64,000 nucleotides of DNA from the NCBI GenBank assembly GCA_024638885.1, contig JAHEJL010000004.1:1-64000 (forward strand). The letters run 5' to 3'. How positions within the stretch are numbered: position 1 is the first letter of the stretch; each line of letters begins with the position of its first letter. A program made the translations under genes and the position numbers. The stretch comes from Coraliomargarita sp. GTDB lineage: Bacteria; Verrucomicrobiota; Verrucomicrobiia; Opitutales; UBA953. This document shows, piece by piece, positions 37,166 through 48,179 of the stretch. The notes below the pieces were generated by a model. The model did no database searches, was not told the origin of the DNA, and worked only from the letters and a program-made list of their open reading frames with translations.

Positions 37166-39955
37166 ATGCTGCGGTTCGCCCTTGCCACCTTCCTCGCCCT
37201 CGGCGCTTTGCTGCCGGGTCAGGTCGTGTCGCAGGACCTCCCGCCCAACCTCCTCTCGGGCAACGCGCCGGTCTCCGCGGGCGACCTGCCCGACCGCCGC
37301 TCGCTGCTCAGCCTGGCCGACCAGGCCTTGGCCGCCGGCCTCTCCTCGACGGCGACGGGCTTCTACGTCCAGCTGCTGGCGGACCCTAAGCTCGGCGAGA
37401 AAGACCGCGAGCTCGCCGGCCTCGGCCTGTCCGCGGCCTACATCGAACGCACCCGCACCACGGAAGCGAAGGCGACCGTGAAGTTCCTGCCGAAGTCCGC
37501 CCGCAAGTCCTTGCGCGAAGCCCTCATCGCGCTCCTCGAAAACGACCTCGACGGCGCCAAGGCTTTCGCCGCCGAAATCAAGTCCGCCGAACTGCCGGCC
37601 CATGAGGTCGCCTGGGGGCACGCGCTCCGCTGGATGGTCGCCGGCGCGGAGAACGACAACTTCAACGTGAACCTCGCGCAGGAAGCGATCGCCCGCACGG
37701 CGGTCTCGGAAGAACAGCGCCAGCGCATCGAGGTCCTCGGCTACCGCGCGATGATCGTCGCGGGCAAGGTCGAGCAACGCACGGTCTCCGCGCTGCGCGA
37801 CCTGGCGGCCGACGCCAAGGGCACGCCGCTCGCCTTCGACTACGCCCGCAACCTCGCCCTCGCGCTGGCCCACCTCAAGGACGCCAAGGGCGCCGCCCAG
37901 GCCTTGGCCAACGCCGGCCAGCTACCCCCCGCCCGCCAGGCCGAAGCCGACCTGCTCGCCGGCCTCATCCTCGGCGCCGATACGCCCGAAGGCCGTGAAC
38001 GCCTCAAGGAGGCCGCCCGTAATCCGGCGAACGTCGCCCTCCGCCTCACCGCGCTGCGGGCGCTCGTCGCCGCCGCCGATCCGCGCGTCGAAGCCGACGT
38101 CGGCAAGCCGGTCGACACGAAGGCCGTCGCCAACGAGGTGAATGATTTCCTCCTGCGCCGTAACCCCGGCCAGCTTTCGTACTACTGCCCGCGCGACCTC
38201 AAGGTGCTGGATTCGATCCACCTCGCGCGCGCCCAGCTCATGCTGTTCGCCGGCAGCCGCGAGAAGGCCCGCCAGGCCGCCGAAGACCTGCTCAAGGACG
38301 TCCCGGCCAGCCCGCTCGTCCGCGAAGCCACCCGCACCCTCGCCATCGCCGCCTGGGGCGACGGCTCCTACCGCCTCGCCGCGACCCACCTCACCAGCCT
38401 GGCCGAGAGCAGCGTCGAACCCGAACGCGCCCAGCTCCGCATCGCCGCCGCGGACTGCCTCTTCCTCGCGAAGGACTACGCGCTCGCCGAAAAAGCCTAC
38501 GCCTCGCTCCAGAAGGACGCGGCCGACACGAAGATCTCGGAAGACGCCTTCCACCAGCGCGTGCTCTGCCTGCTCGAGACGAGCGACGAGATCTCGGCCT
38601 GGAACCGTACCACCGAAGTCATCGAGGAAGCCGCCCACGCCAACCGCACCCGCACGCGCGAGCCGATCTGGTCCGCGATCTGGAGCCTCGTCGAGGACAT
38701 GCGCAAGGCGAACCGCGCCGCCGACGCCGACCGCCTGCTGGCCCGGCTCGCTCCGCTGACCCGCGGCGCGCGCATCGACTTCGAACTGCGCTTCGACTGG
38801 CAGCGCGCCCTGCTCGCCATCGCCAACGGCAAGCCCGCCGAGGCCAGCCGCCTGGCCGACGACATCGGCCGCCGTCTCGCGAACCTGCCCGCCGACGAAC
38901 CGCTTGCCGAACTCCGCAAGGCCGCTCCGGAACTCCGCGGCCACGCCGCCCTGCTGAAGGCGCGCACCTCCCTCAACGCCGGCGCCGCCAAGGGCCTCGA
39001 AGAACTCGTCGAGCTGCGCCGCCAGTTCGGCAAGGTCCCCGCCGCCGCCGCTTCCTACCTCGTCGAAGGCCGTCACCTCGCCTCGGTCGGCCGTCATGCC
39101 GACGCCCAGGCCCGCTTCGAAGCGCTCGCCAAGGAATTCAAGGGCGAAGCCGGCCTCGAGGAGTTCGCCGCGCTCGGGCTCTACGAAGCCGCCGAACAGG
39201 CCGTGCTGCAGGCCCCGGCCGACGGCGAGAACAAGCTCAAGGACGCCGTCGAGCTGCTCGAACGCTTCACCGAGACCTACCCGCAGAACGTCCTGATCTT
39301 CCGCGTGTCGCTCCGCCGCGCCGAGATCCTCCGCTCGCTCGGCCAGTTCGACAAGGCCCTGCTGGTGCTCGAAGGCCTCATCCGCGACAAGCCGACCGAC
39401 CCTTCGCGTCCGCAGGCCGAGATGGCCCGCGCCGATGCCCTCTTCGGCCTGGCGCAGCTCCGCCGCGACCGCAACGGCCAGCTGGACCGTCAGCGCGTCT
39501 CCCGCGCGGCCGCCGCCTACGAACGCATCGCCGAAGCCTGGGCCAAGGATTCCGACGACGTGAAGATCGAGGCCTGGTATAAGTGGGCCCTGACGCTCGT
39601 CGAACGCTCCAAGACCGAGACCGGCGTGGAAGCGACCGCGACGCGCGCCGAAGCCCGCCGCATCCTGCTGCGTCCGCTCGCGACCTTGCGCGAAGCCGCC
39701 GCCCGCCCGGCCGCCGAAGCGGTCGGCAAGCTCTCCTCCGAAGGCCGTCTCTGGCTGTCGCGCTCGATCCTCCTGATGGGCGAAGTCTGCGAACAGGACG
39801 GCGACCGCGCCGAGGCCATCGCCGCCTACAAGATCATCGTCACGGCGAACCAAGGCCAGTCCGGCGGCCTGGCGCGTCTCCCCGGCCAGTCCACCGCCGA
39901 AACCAAACTTGCGACCCTGCGCAATTCCCCGTCCAATCCCGCCAAGCCCCAATGA
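37166..39955 (+). CDS. Large secreted TPR-repeat protein
   Basis: This 929-residue protein is not assigned a function. It has a signal peptide (MLRFALATFLALGALLPGQVVSQ), then many helical, Ala/Leu/Glu-rich repeats resembling tetratricopeptide units across its length, for example ALGLYEAAEQAVLQAP and LRSLGQFDKALLVLEGLI. It should lie in the periplasm as a scaffold or interaction protein. Its stop overlaps the ExbB-like gene by ATGA, so the two are tightly coupled; TPR proteins next to ExbB/ExbD pairs are known in several phyla, though their roles are mostly unclear. Confidence 0.8.
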   Translation: MLRFALATFLALGALLPGQVVSQDLPPNLLSGNAPVSAGDLPDRRSLLSLADQALAAGLSSTATGFYVQLLADPKLGEKDRELAGLGLSAAYIERTRTTEAKATVKFLPKSARKSLREALIALLENDLDGAKAFAAEIKSAELPAHEVAWGHALRWMVAGAENDNFNVNLAQEAIARTAVSEEQRQRIEVLGYRAMIVAGKVEQRTVSALRDLAADAKGTPLAFDYARNLALALAHLKDAKGAAQALANAGQLPPARQAEADLLAGLILGADTPEGRERLKEAARNPANVALRLTALRALVAAADPRVEADVGKPVDTKAVANEVNDFLLRRNPGQLSYYCPRDLKVLDSIHLARAQLMLFAGSREKARQAAEDLLKDVPASPLVREATRTLAIAAWGDGSYRLAATHLTSLAESSVEPERAQLRIAAADCLFLAKDYALAEKAYASLQKDAADTKISEDAFHQRVLCLLETSDEISAWNRTTEVIEEAAHANRTRTREPIWSAIWSLVEDMRKANRAADADRLLARLAPLTRGARIDFELRFDWQRALLAIANGKPAEASRLADDIGRRLANLPADEPLAELRKAAPELRGHAALLKARTSLNAGAAKGLEELVELRRQFGKVPAAAASYLVEGRHLASVGRHADAQARFEALAKEFKGEAGLEEFAALGLYEAAEQAVLQAPADGENKLKDAVELLERFTETYPQNVLIFRVSLRRAEILRSLGQFDKALLVLEGLIRDKPTDPSRPQAEMARADALFGLAQLRRDRNGQLDRQRVSRAAAAYERIAEAWAKDSDDVKIEAWYKWALTLVERSKTETGVEATATRAEARRILLRPLATLREAAARPAAEAVGKLSSEGRLWLSRSILLMGEVCEQDGDRAEAIAAYKIIVTANQGQSGGLARLPGQSTAETKLATLRNSPSNPAKPQ

Positions 39956-40593
39956 GCAGCCGCTTCTCCTTTCCTTTCGACGCCGGCCCCTTCGTCTGGC
40001 TGCTCCTGATCCTCGCCTTCCTCGCCCTCGTCTTCGTCGTCGAACGCGCGATGTTCCTGCACCGCGGCCTCGTGCTTTCGTCCGACTTCATCGAAGGCGT
40101 CCGTAACAACCTCCGCGCCGGCCGCCCGCTCGAAGCCCTGGCCGCCTGCGAAGAATCGCCCGGCCCCGTGCCCCGCGTCGTCAAGGCCGCCCTGCTCCGC
40201 TCCGCCTCCGGCGAGGAAGCCATGCGCGCCGCCGCCACCGAAGCCGCGCTGCTGGAGCTGCCCGTGCTCGAACGCCGCCTCGGCACCATCGCCGCGATCG
40301 GCCGCATCGCCCCGCTGCTCGGCCTCGCCGGCGCGATCTTCTCCGGGTTCAACCTGGCGACCGCGCTCCGCGACGGCAGCGTCTACGCCTCCGCCAACGG
40401 CCTCCTGCTCGAGGTCCAGGGCGCCCTCGCCACCGCCGGCTTCGCCATGGTCATCGCCGCCTGCTGCGCGATGGCCCACCACTTCCTCGTCGGCCGCGTG
40501 CGCTCCATCGTGACCGAGATGGAGATCGCCGCGCATTCCATCATCACCTTCGTCCGTCACGAACTGCCGGAAGAGAAGCCCCGCCAAGCCTGA
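39952..40593 (+). CDS. MotA/TolQ/ExbB-family inner-membrane protein
   Basis: This 213-residue protein has the ExbB/TolQ layout: TM1 (residues about 12-31), a cytoplasmic domain, then two TM helices (about 117-135 and 158-178). APLLGLAGAIF replaces the usual APLLGLLGTV, so the Thr that lines the ion path (ExbB Thr148) is Ala128, while Thr161 matches ExbB Thr181. It overlaps the TPR gene by ATGA and the ExbD-like gene by one base. It is probably the stator of a TonB-like energising unit, but the missing Thr makes proton coupling uncertain. Confidence 0.82.
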   Translation: MSSRFSFPFDAGPFVWLLLILAFLALVFVVERAMFLHRGLVLSSDFIEGVRNNLRAGRPLEALAACEESPGPVPRVVKAALLRSASGEEAMRAAATEAALLELPVLERRLGTIAAIGRIAPLLGLAGAIFSGFNLATALRDGSVYASANGLLLEVQGALATAGFAMVIAACCAMAHHFLVGRVRSIVTEMEIAAHSIITFVRHELPEEKPRQA

Positions 40594-41054
40594 TGCGCAC
40601 GCCCCTGGGAGTCCTGGAGAAAGTCCGCCCGGCCGAACAGGGCATGGATTTCGTGCCGTTCGTCCTCGCCCTCGTCTGCGCCGCCCTGGCCTACGCCCTT
40701 TCGGCCGAGTTCGTCTACGCCCCCGGGATGTATGTCGGCTTCGACCAGCGCCCCGGCGCGGTCTCCCCGGTCCTCAAGACCCCGAAGCTGGCCACGGGCG
40801 ACCTGGCCCGCACCTCGCTCACGGTCACCTTGGTCTCCGCCCGCGGCACCGGCGTGTTCGTCGTCGCCGGCCGCGTGGTCGATCGCGACGGCCTCGGCAC
40901 CGAGCTCCGCCGCGTCGCGGCCGCCGGCGGCTCCGCCCGCCCTGTCCTCATCAAGGCCGACGCCGCGCTGACGATGCAAAGTTTCCTCGAAGTCTGCGAA
41001 CTCGCCCGCAACGCCGGTTTCCCGGGCGTCTTGGTCGCGGCCGACGAGCGTTGA
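40593..41054 (+). CDS. ExbD/TolR-like protein
   Basis: This 153-residue protein is the partner of the ExbB-like protein. One TM helix (residues about 19-37) is followed by a periplasmic domain whose end, VLIKADAALTMQSFLEVCELA, matches the ExbD C-terminal domain. In the TM, E. coli ExbD has PFID with Asp25; here it is P22-F23-V24-L25, so the proton-carrying Asp is replaced by Leu. Asp19 is nearby but outside the expected position. Start and context (one-base overlap upstream) are secure. Confidence 0.78.
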   Translation: MRTPLGVLEKVRPAEQGMDFVPFVLALVCAALAYALSAEFVYAPGMYVGFDQRPGAVSPVLKTPKLATGDLARTSLTVTLVSARGTGVFVVAGRVVDRDGLGTELRRVAAAGGSARPVLIKADAALTMQSFLEVCELARNAGFPGVLVAADER

Positions 41055-41099
41055 TTCGCGGTTGCCAGAAGCGAGGCGGGTAGAACATTCTCCGGCCAA

Positions 41100-41861
41100 G
41101 TGTCCTCCCCTGCGCCCATCCACCCCGTCAATCCCGTGCCGCCGCGTCACATCGGCATCATCATGGACGGCAACGGACGCTGGGCCGCCGCCAAAGGCCT
41201 GCCGCGCCTCGAAGGCCACCGTCGCGGCGCCGAACGCCTGATCGAGATCATCGACGCATGCATCGACGCCGGCGTCAACACGCTGACGGTCTTCGCGTTC
41301 TCGGCCGAGAACTGGAAGCGCCCGCTCGAGGAGGTCAGCGGTCTCTTCAAGCTCGGCGAATGGATCCTCCGCGCGCACCTCGCCCGGCTGGAGAAACGCA
41401 ACGTCCGCCTGCACGTCATCGGCGACGTCACCGCCCTGCCCGAGTTCGTCCGCTCCCCGCTGGAAGACGTCATCAAGTCCAGCCGCGGCAACACCGCCTT
41501 CAACCTCGTCGTCGCGCTCAACTACGGCGCCCGCCAGGAGATCGTCGCCGCCGCGCGCTCATTGGCGGCCGACGTCGCCGCCGGCAAGCTCCAGCCGAAC
41601 GAAGTCGACTGGTCCGCCGTCGAGTCCCGCCTGCAGACGGCCGGCATGCCGGACCCGGACCTGATCATCCGCACTTCCGGCGAATTCCGCCTCAGCAACT
41701 TCCTGCTCCTGCAGTCCGCGTACGCCGAGATCGTCTTCGCCTCCGTCTTCTGGCCCGACTTCGACAAGGCGCAGCTCCAGCTCGCGCTCGCCGAGTACGC
41801 CAAGCGCGAACGTCGCTTCGGCCAGACCCGCGAACAGCTCCAACCTTCCGATCAGCGATGA
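41100..41861 (+). CDS. uppS: Isoprenyl transferase (undecaprenyl diphosphate synthase)
   Basis: UppS makes the C55 lipid carrier of cell-wall synthesis by cis-condensation of IPP. The 253-residue protein starts at GTG 41100. Asp23 lies in the catalytic IIMDGNGRWA, and the C-terminal LIIRTSGEFRLSNFL is the substrate-binding signature. Its stop overlaps cdsA by four bases, a common pairing in bacteria. Promoter sequence is not evident in the 45-base gap after the ExbD-like gene. Confidence 0.95.
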   Translation: MSSPAPIHPVNPVPPRHIGIIMDGNGRWAAAKGLPRLEGHRRGAERLIEIIDACIDAGVNTLTVFAFSAENWKRPLEEVSGLFKLGEWILRAHLARLEKRNVRLHVIGDVTALPEFVRSPLEDVIKSSRGNTAFNLVVALNYGARQEIVAAARSLAADVAAGKLQPNEVDWSAVESRLQTAGMPDPDLIIRTSGEFRLSNFLLLQSAYAEIVFASVFWPDFDKAQLQLALAEYAKRERRFGQTREQLQPSDQR

Positions 41862-42700
41862 AAGACCGCGCCCTCAGCACCATCGGCCTCTGGGTCGTCG
41901 TCGGACTCATACTCTACGTCTTCGGGTGCTTCGACATCGCCCGGGTCGGCGGCTTCCTCCTGATTCTGGGCCTCGGCTTGGCCGCCCAGTACGAAGCTTA
42001 TCGGATCCTTGAAAAGACCGGGGCCTCGCCTCGTATCGGCTTGGGCCTCCTCGCCGGATGCGTGCTGATGACGGCGGTATTCCTGGGCTTCATCAAGATC
42101 ACGCCCATCGCAAACTACGTCGCCCTCGCCTGGGTCGTCGTCCTGCTCACGTTGCTTGCCCGACCGCTCGAGAACCGTGCATGGGTCCTGCGCTTCTCGA
42201 CCGTATTCGGAGTGCTCTACGTCCCCTTCCTGCTCTGCTTCCTGGTGGACCTCGCCAAGTGGCACGTCAAGGACGCGAGCGGTCTCTGGTTCGCCCTCTG
42301 GATCGTGGCCACGACGAAGTTCACTGATGTCGGCGGACTGCTGATCGGCACCCCGTTCGGTCGCCACAAGATCGCCCCTAACGTCAGCCCCGCCAAAAGC
42401 TGGGAAGGTTGCGCCGGCGGAGTGGCCTTATCGATGCTGGTCGGGGTCGGCGGCGCCGCCGCCCTCAACCATTGGCTGCCCGGCTTCCGGATCGACCTCC
42501 TGAGCGCAGCCATTTGCTCGATACCGCTTGCAGCCCTCAGCGTACCTTCCGACCTCGTCGAATCCTACCTCAAGCGTCGCGCCGAAGTGAAAGACTCCGG
42601 TGCGACCATACCGGGAATCGGCGGAGCTCTCGACCTCATCGACTCTCTTCTGCTCGTCGCTCCAGTCGCCTACCTGCTGCTGCCCTACCTCAGACGATGA
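41858..42700 (+). CDS. cdsA: Phosphatidate cytidylyltransferase
   Basis: CdsA makes CDP-diacylglycerol from phosphatidate and CTP, the branch point of phospholipid synthesis. This 280-residue membrane protein has several TM helices and the C-terminal signature, here SVPSDLVESYLKRRAEVKDS followed by IPGIGGALDLIDSLL. It is coupled by overlap to uppS upstream and by ATGA to miaA downstream. Its codon use is a little less GC-biased than its neighbours (ATA, TTG, GGA are more frequent), a mild difference only. Confidence 0.93.
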   Translation: MKDRALSTIGLWVVVGLILYVFGCFDIARVGGFLLILGLGLAAQYEAYRILEKTGASPRIGLGLLAGCVLMTAVFLGFIKITPIANYVALAWVVVLLTLLARPLENRAWVLRFSTVFGVLYVPFLLCFLVDLAKWHVKDASGLWFALWIVATTKFTDVGGLLIGTPFGRHKIAPNVSPAKSWEGCAGGVALSMLVGVGGAAALNHWLPGFRIDLLSAAICSIPLAALSVPSDLVESYLKRRAEVKDSGATIPGIGGALDLIDSLLLVAPVAYLLLPYLRR

Positions 42701-43584
42701 CTGCGACGGCGCCAGCGCTCCACGTCCTGACCGGCCCGACCGCCGTCGGCAAGACGGAGACCGCGTTGCGTTGGGCCGAGCAACACGACGCGGAGATCCT
42801 TTCCTGCGATTCGGTCTGCGTGTACCGCGGCATGGATGTCGGCTCCGCGAAACCGACCGCCGAGGAACAACGGCGGATCCGCCACCACGGCCTCGACCTC
42901 GTCGACCCTTCCGAACGCTACTCGGTCTCGCAATACGTTGACATGGCGCGGGCGGCCATCGCCGAAGCCCATGGACGCGGCAAACGCATCCTCGTCACCG
43001 GCGGCAGCGGTTTCTACCTGGCGGCTTTCTTCGGGCCGGTCACGGATGAGCTGGAGATCCCGCAGGCGATCGCCGACGAAGTCCGTACCCTGCATCGCCA
43101 AGGCCTCGCCTCGCTCCTGCTGCGCCTCCGCGAGATCGAAGGCGCCAAGCTGCCGGACTGGCTCGACGTCCAGAACCCGATCCGCGTCGCCAAGGCCTTG
43201 GAACGCCGACTGGCCTCCGGGCGCAGCCTCGACTCCCTCCGGGACGAATTCCTCACCCGCCGGGGCCCCTTCGCCGACCATCCCGTCACCTGCGAAGTCC
43301 TCGAACGCCCGGACGCGGAACTGAAGGCCCGGATCGCCGCCCGGACCGAGCTGATGCTCCGGACCGGGATGATCGAGGAGTCCGCCCGCCTCTTGGCGAT
43401 GCATCTGGACCCCGAGCTGACCTCGTCCCGCGCCGTCGGCTATCGGGCCGTCATGGACTGGCTGGAGGGCGGGAAACGCGTGGCCATGAGCGGACTGGCC
43501 GAACGCATCAATCTCGACACCTGGGCCTTGGTGCGAAAACAGCGTAAGTGGTTCCGTCGGTTAGGCTTAGCCCAAGACGCGTAA
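42697..43584 (+). CDS. miaA: tRNA dimethylallyltransferase
   Basis: MiaA adds a dimethylallyl group to A37 of tRNAs that read UNN codons. The 295-residue protein has the P-loop GPTAVGKTE (residues 12-20), the DSVCVYRGMDVGSAKPT block (usually DS.Q.Y) and VTGGSGFYL. It overlaps cdsA by ATGA, so uppS-cdsA-miaA form one unit. The Gln of the usual DSMQVYR motif is Cys here; the effect is not known. Confidence 0.93.
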   Translation: MTATAPALHVLTGPTAVGKTETALRWAEQHDAEILSCDSVCVYRGMDVGSAKPTAEEQRRIRHHGLDLVDPSERYSVSQYVDMARAAIAEAHGRGKRILVTGGSGFYLAAFFGPVTDELEIPQAIADEVRTLHRQGLASLLLRLREIEGAKLPDWLDVQNPIRVAKALERRLASGRSLDSLRDEFLTRRGPFADHPVTCEVLERPDAELKARIAARTELMLRTGMIEESARLLAMHLDPELTSSRAVGYRAVMDWLEGGKRVAMSGLAERINLDTWALVRKQRKWFRRLGLAQDA

Positions 43585-43728
43585 TTTCGGGGTTTTAGCG
43601 CGTTTTGGCCATTTGGCCGCCGTTCATATGTTAAAAAACGGTCTTTTATGGCATTTTACTGCCTCCATCCTTGCAAGCCCCTGTTTTTTGACCAATTTCG
43701 ACGCCGAACCCCCTACCCACCCTAAACC

Positions 43729-44214
43729 ATGCCCCTGAAACTCGGCCAGCCTCTCCCTGAAATCTCCCTCAAGCAGAAGACCGACGCCGGTCTGGTCGAC
43801 GTCAACCTCCGCCGCAACGTCGGCAAGGGCAAGACCGTCATCCTTTTCGTGCCCCTCGCCTTCACCGGCGTCTGCACCGACGAACTCTGCAAGGTGACCG
43901 GCCTCCTCGACGAGTATAAGAAGCTCGGCGCCGACGTCATCGCCATCTCGGTCGACTCCCCCTTCGCGCAGGAAGCCTGGGCCAAGCAGGCCGGCATCAG
44001 CCTCACCCTCGTCTCCGACTTCAACCGCGTCGCCCTCAAGGCCTTCAAGGTCAAGGACACCCGCGTGATCCCCGAGAAGACCGGCCTCCTCAACGTGGCC
44101 AAGCGCTCCGTCTTCGTGGCCGACAAGGCCGGCAACGTGATCCACTCCGAAGTGAAGCGCGACCCGTCCTCGATGCCGAACTTCGCCAAGATCAAGAAGG
44201 CCGTCGAAGCCTAA
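43729..44214 (+). CDS. Peroxiredoxin (AhpC/TSA family, Bcp-like)
   Basis: This thiol peroxidase reduces peroxides. The 161-residue protein has the peroxidatic Cys49 in AFTGVCTDELC, and Cys54 five residues later is the usual partner in BCP/PrxQ-type enzymes. The fold starts KLGQPLPEISL. It is a lone gene with an AT-rich upstream region (43585-43728) and a strong terminator. Thioredoxin is the likely reductant. Confidence 0.9.
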   Translation: MPLKLGQPLPEISLKQKTDAGLVDVNLRRNVGKGKTVILFVPLAFTGVCTDELCKVTGLLDEYKKLGADVIAISVDSPFAQEAWAKQAGISLTLVSDFNRVALKAFKVKDTRVIPEKTGLLNVAKRSVFVADKAGNVIHSEVKRDPSSMPNFAKIKKAVEA

Positions 44215-44233
44215 GCCTCAGACAGGCTTATTT

Positions 44234-44270
44234 GAAGGCGGTCGGGCTTGCCCCGACCGCCTTCTTTGCT
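44234..44270 (+). terminator. Intrinsic terminator of the peroxiredoxin gene
   Basis: A 13-bp stem (44234-44246 with 44252-44264, GAAGGCGGTCGGG/CCCGACCGCCTTC) with a 5-base loop is followed by TTTGCTTTT. Confidence 0.9.
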
Positions 44271-44328
44271 TTTGGCTACCTGCCTGCCCGTCCGCGGCAG
44301 GACACCCCTTTCAACCTAACACACCACC

Positions 44329-47022
<2,694 letters not shown>

Positions 47023-47043
47023 GGTCCGGCCTCAGGCGAAACC

Positions 47044-47076
47044 AAGGGCGGCTCCGCGAGGGGCCGCCCTTTTTGC
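47044..47076 (+). terminator. Intrinsic terminator of acnA
   Basis: The stem AAGGGCGGC (47044-47052) pairs with GCCGCCCTT (47063-47071) around a 10-base loop, followed by TTTGCTT. Confidence 0.88.
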
Positions 47077-47114
47077 TTGGACGATGCTCCGCCCGCTCCA
47101 GCCTGCGGAGGAAG

Positions 47115-47549
47115 ATGAGCGAAGACCTGGCACTCCGGTACGTCCTGAACCACCGCCGCCGCAAGGTCGTCGCGACGAGATACTTCCTGCGCCACGCCTG
47201 CGCGTTCGCCGTGGTCGCCGTCCTCTGCGTGGTGCTCTTCCTGAAGGCCCAAGGGCGCCCCGTCGGCAAGGACCAGGCCTTCGACCTCATCGCGGCCGCC
47301 GCCGTCGCCGCGAGCGCCGGCGCCTGCCTCGCCGGCATCAGGCTCTCCGTGAAATCGCTGCGACGTGAGGCCGGCGCACCGCCGTCGACCGACCCCAAGC
47401 TCCAGGCCATCGGGCTCCAGATCAGGCTCTTCAACTGGGCCCAGCTGCTCATCGCGACCGCCGGCTTCCTCTTCCTCGCCCTGCTGGCCGTGAGCCTCGG
47501 CTGCCATCGACCCGACTGGATTTCCTGGATGCCCAGCCGCAGGCGCTGA
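47115..47549 (+). CDS. Small membrane protein of unknown function
   Basis: This 144-residue protein is not recognised. It has a basic N-terminus (RRRKVVATRYFLRH) and three hydrophobic stretches (FAVVAVLCVVLFL, LIAAAAVAASAGACLAGI and LLIATAGFLFLALLAVSLG), so it is probably an inner-membrane protein. The ATG at 47115 is preferred over the upstream start at 47073, which lies in the acnA terminator tail. It precedes aroQ by about 50 bases on the same strand. Confidence 0.7.
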   Translation: MSEDLALRYVLNHRRRKVVATRYFLRHACAFAVVAVLCVVLFLKAQGRPVGKDQAFDLIAAAAVAASAGACLAGIRLSVKSLRREAGAPPSTDPKLQAIGLQIRLFNWAQLLIATAGFLFLALLAVSLGCHRPDWISWMPSRRR

Positions 47550-47597
47550 GGCCCATTGCGTCTTGCCCGTCCGACCAGACCGGCTAAACCTGACCGC

Positions 47598-48068
47598 ATG
47601 GAAATCGGCGTCATCAACGGCCCCAACCTCGACCGACTCGGCAAGCGCGAGCCGGAGGTCTATGGCACCCAGACGCTCGGCGACCTCGAGAAACTCATCG
47701 AGAAGCACGCCAAGGCCGCCGGCGCCAAGACGCGCTTCTTCCAGTCCAACCACGAAGGCGAGATCATCGACACGATCGCCAAGTGGGCCGACAAGGGCGT
47801 GAAGTTCCTGGTGATCAATCCGGGAGGCCACACCCACGTCTCGGTCGCCCTCCGCGACTCCATCGCCGGCAGCGGCATGCGCGCCGTCGAGGTGCACATC
47901 TCGAACATCTACAAGCGCGAGGAATTCCGTCACAAGTCCGTCACGGCCTCCGCCTGCGAAGGCGTGATCACCGGCCTGGGCTTCGAAGGTTACCTGCTCG
48001 CGGTCGACTTCCTCGTCGCCAAGGCCGCCGCCAAGCCGGCCAAGGTCGCCAAGTCGAAGAAGAAGTAA
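47598..48068 (+). CDS. aroQ: 3-Dehydroquinate dehydratase, type II
   Basis: AroQ dehydrates 3-dehydroquinate to 3-dehydroshikimate in aromatic amino acid synthesis. The 156-residue protein begins IGVINGPNLDRLGKREPEVYG with the catalytic Tyr in EPEVYG (residue about 22). FFQSNHEGEIID, INPGGHTH and EVHISNIYKREEFR complete the active site. The C-terminus adds a Lys/Ala/Pro-rich tail (ending AKSKKK) not needed for the fold. The ATG at 47598 begins the fold. Confidence 0.95.
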   Translation: MEIGVINGPNLDRLGKREPEVYGTQTLGDLEKLIEKHAKAAGAKTRFFQSNHEGEIIDTIAKWADKGVKFLVINPGGHTHVSVALRDSIAGSGMRAVEVHISNIYKREEFRHKSVTASACEGVITGLGFEGYLLAVDFLVAKAAAKPAKVAKSKKK

Positions 48069-48179
48069 GCGGCGGAGTCGAGGGCTGGATGGAGGACTGC
48101 GTTGAGTCCTGAACAGAGGTCACGAGCACCCATGCCTACGGATAGCGCGGATCAGGCAACCGACCCAACCCGAGGGACC

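Noticed and set aside
41858..42700. cdsA as horizontally acquired
   Set aside because: Its codon bias is only slightly different and it is overlap-coupled to uppS and miaA.
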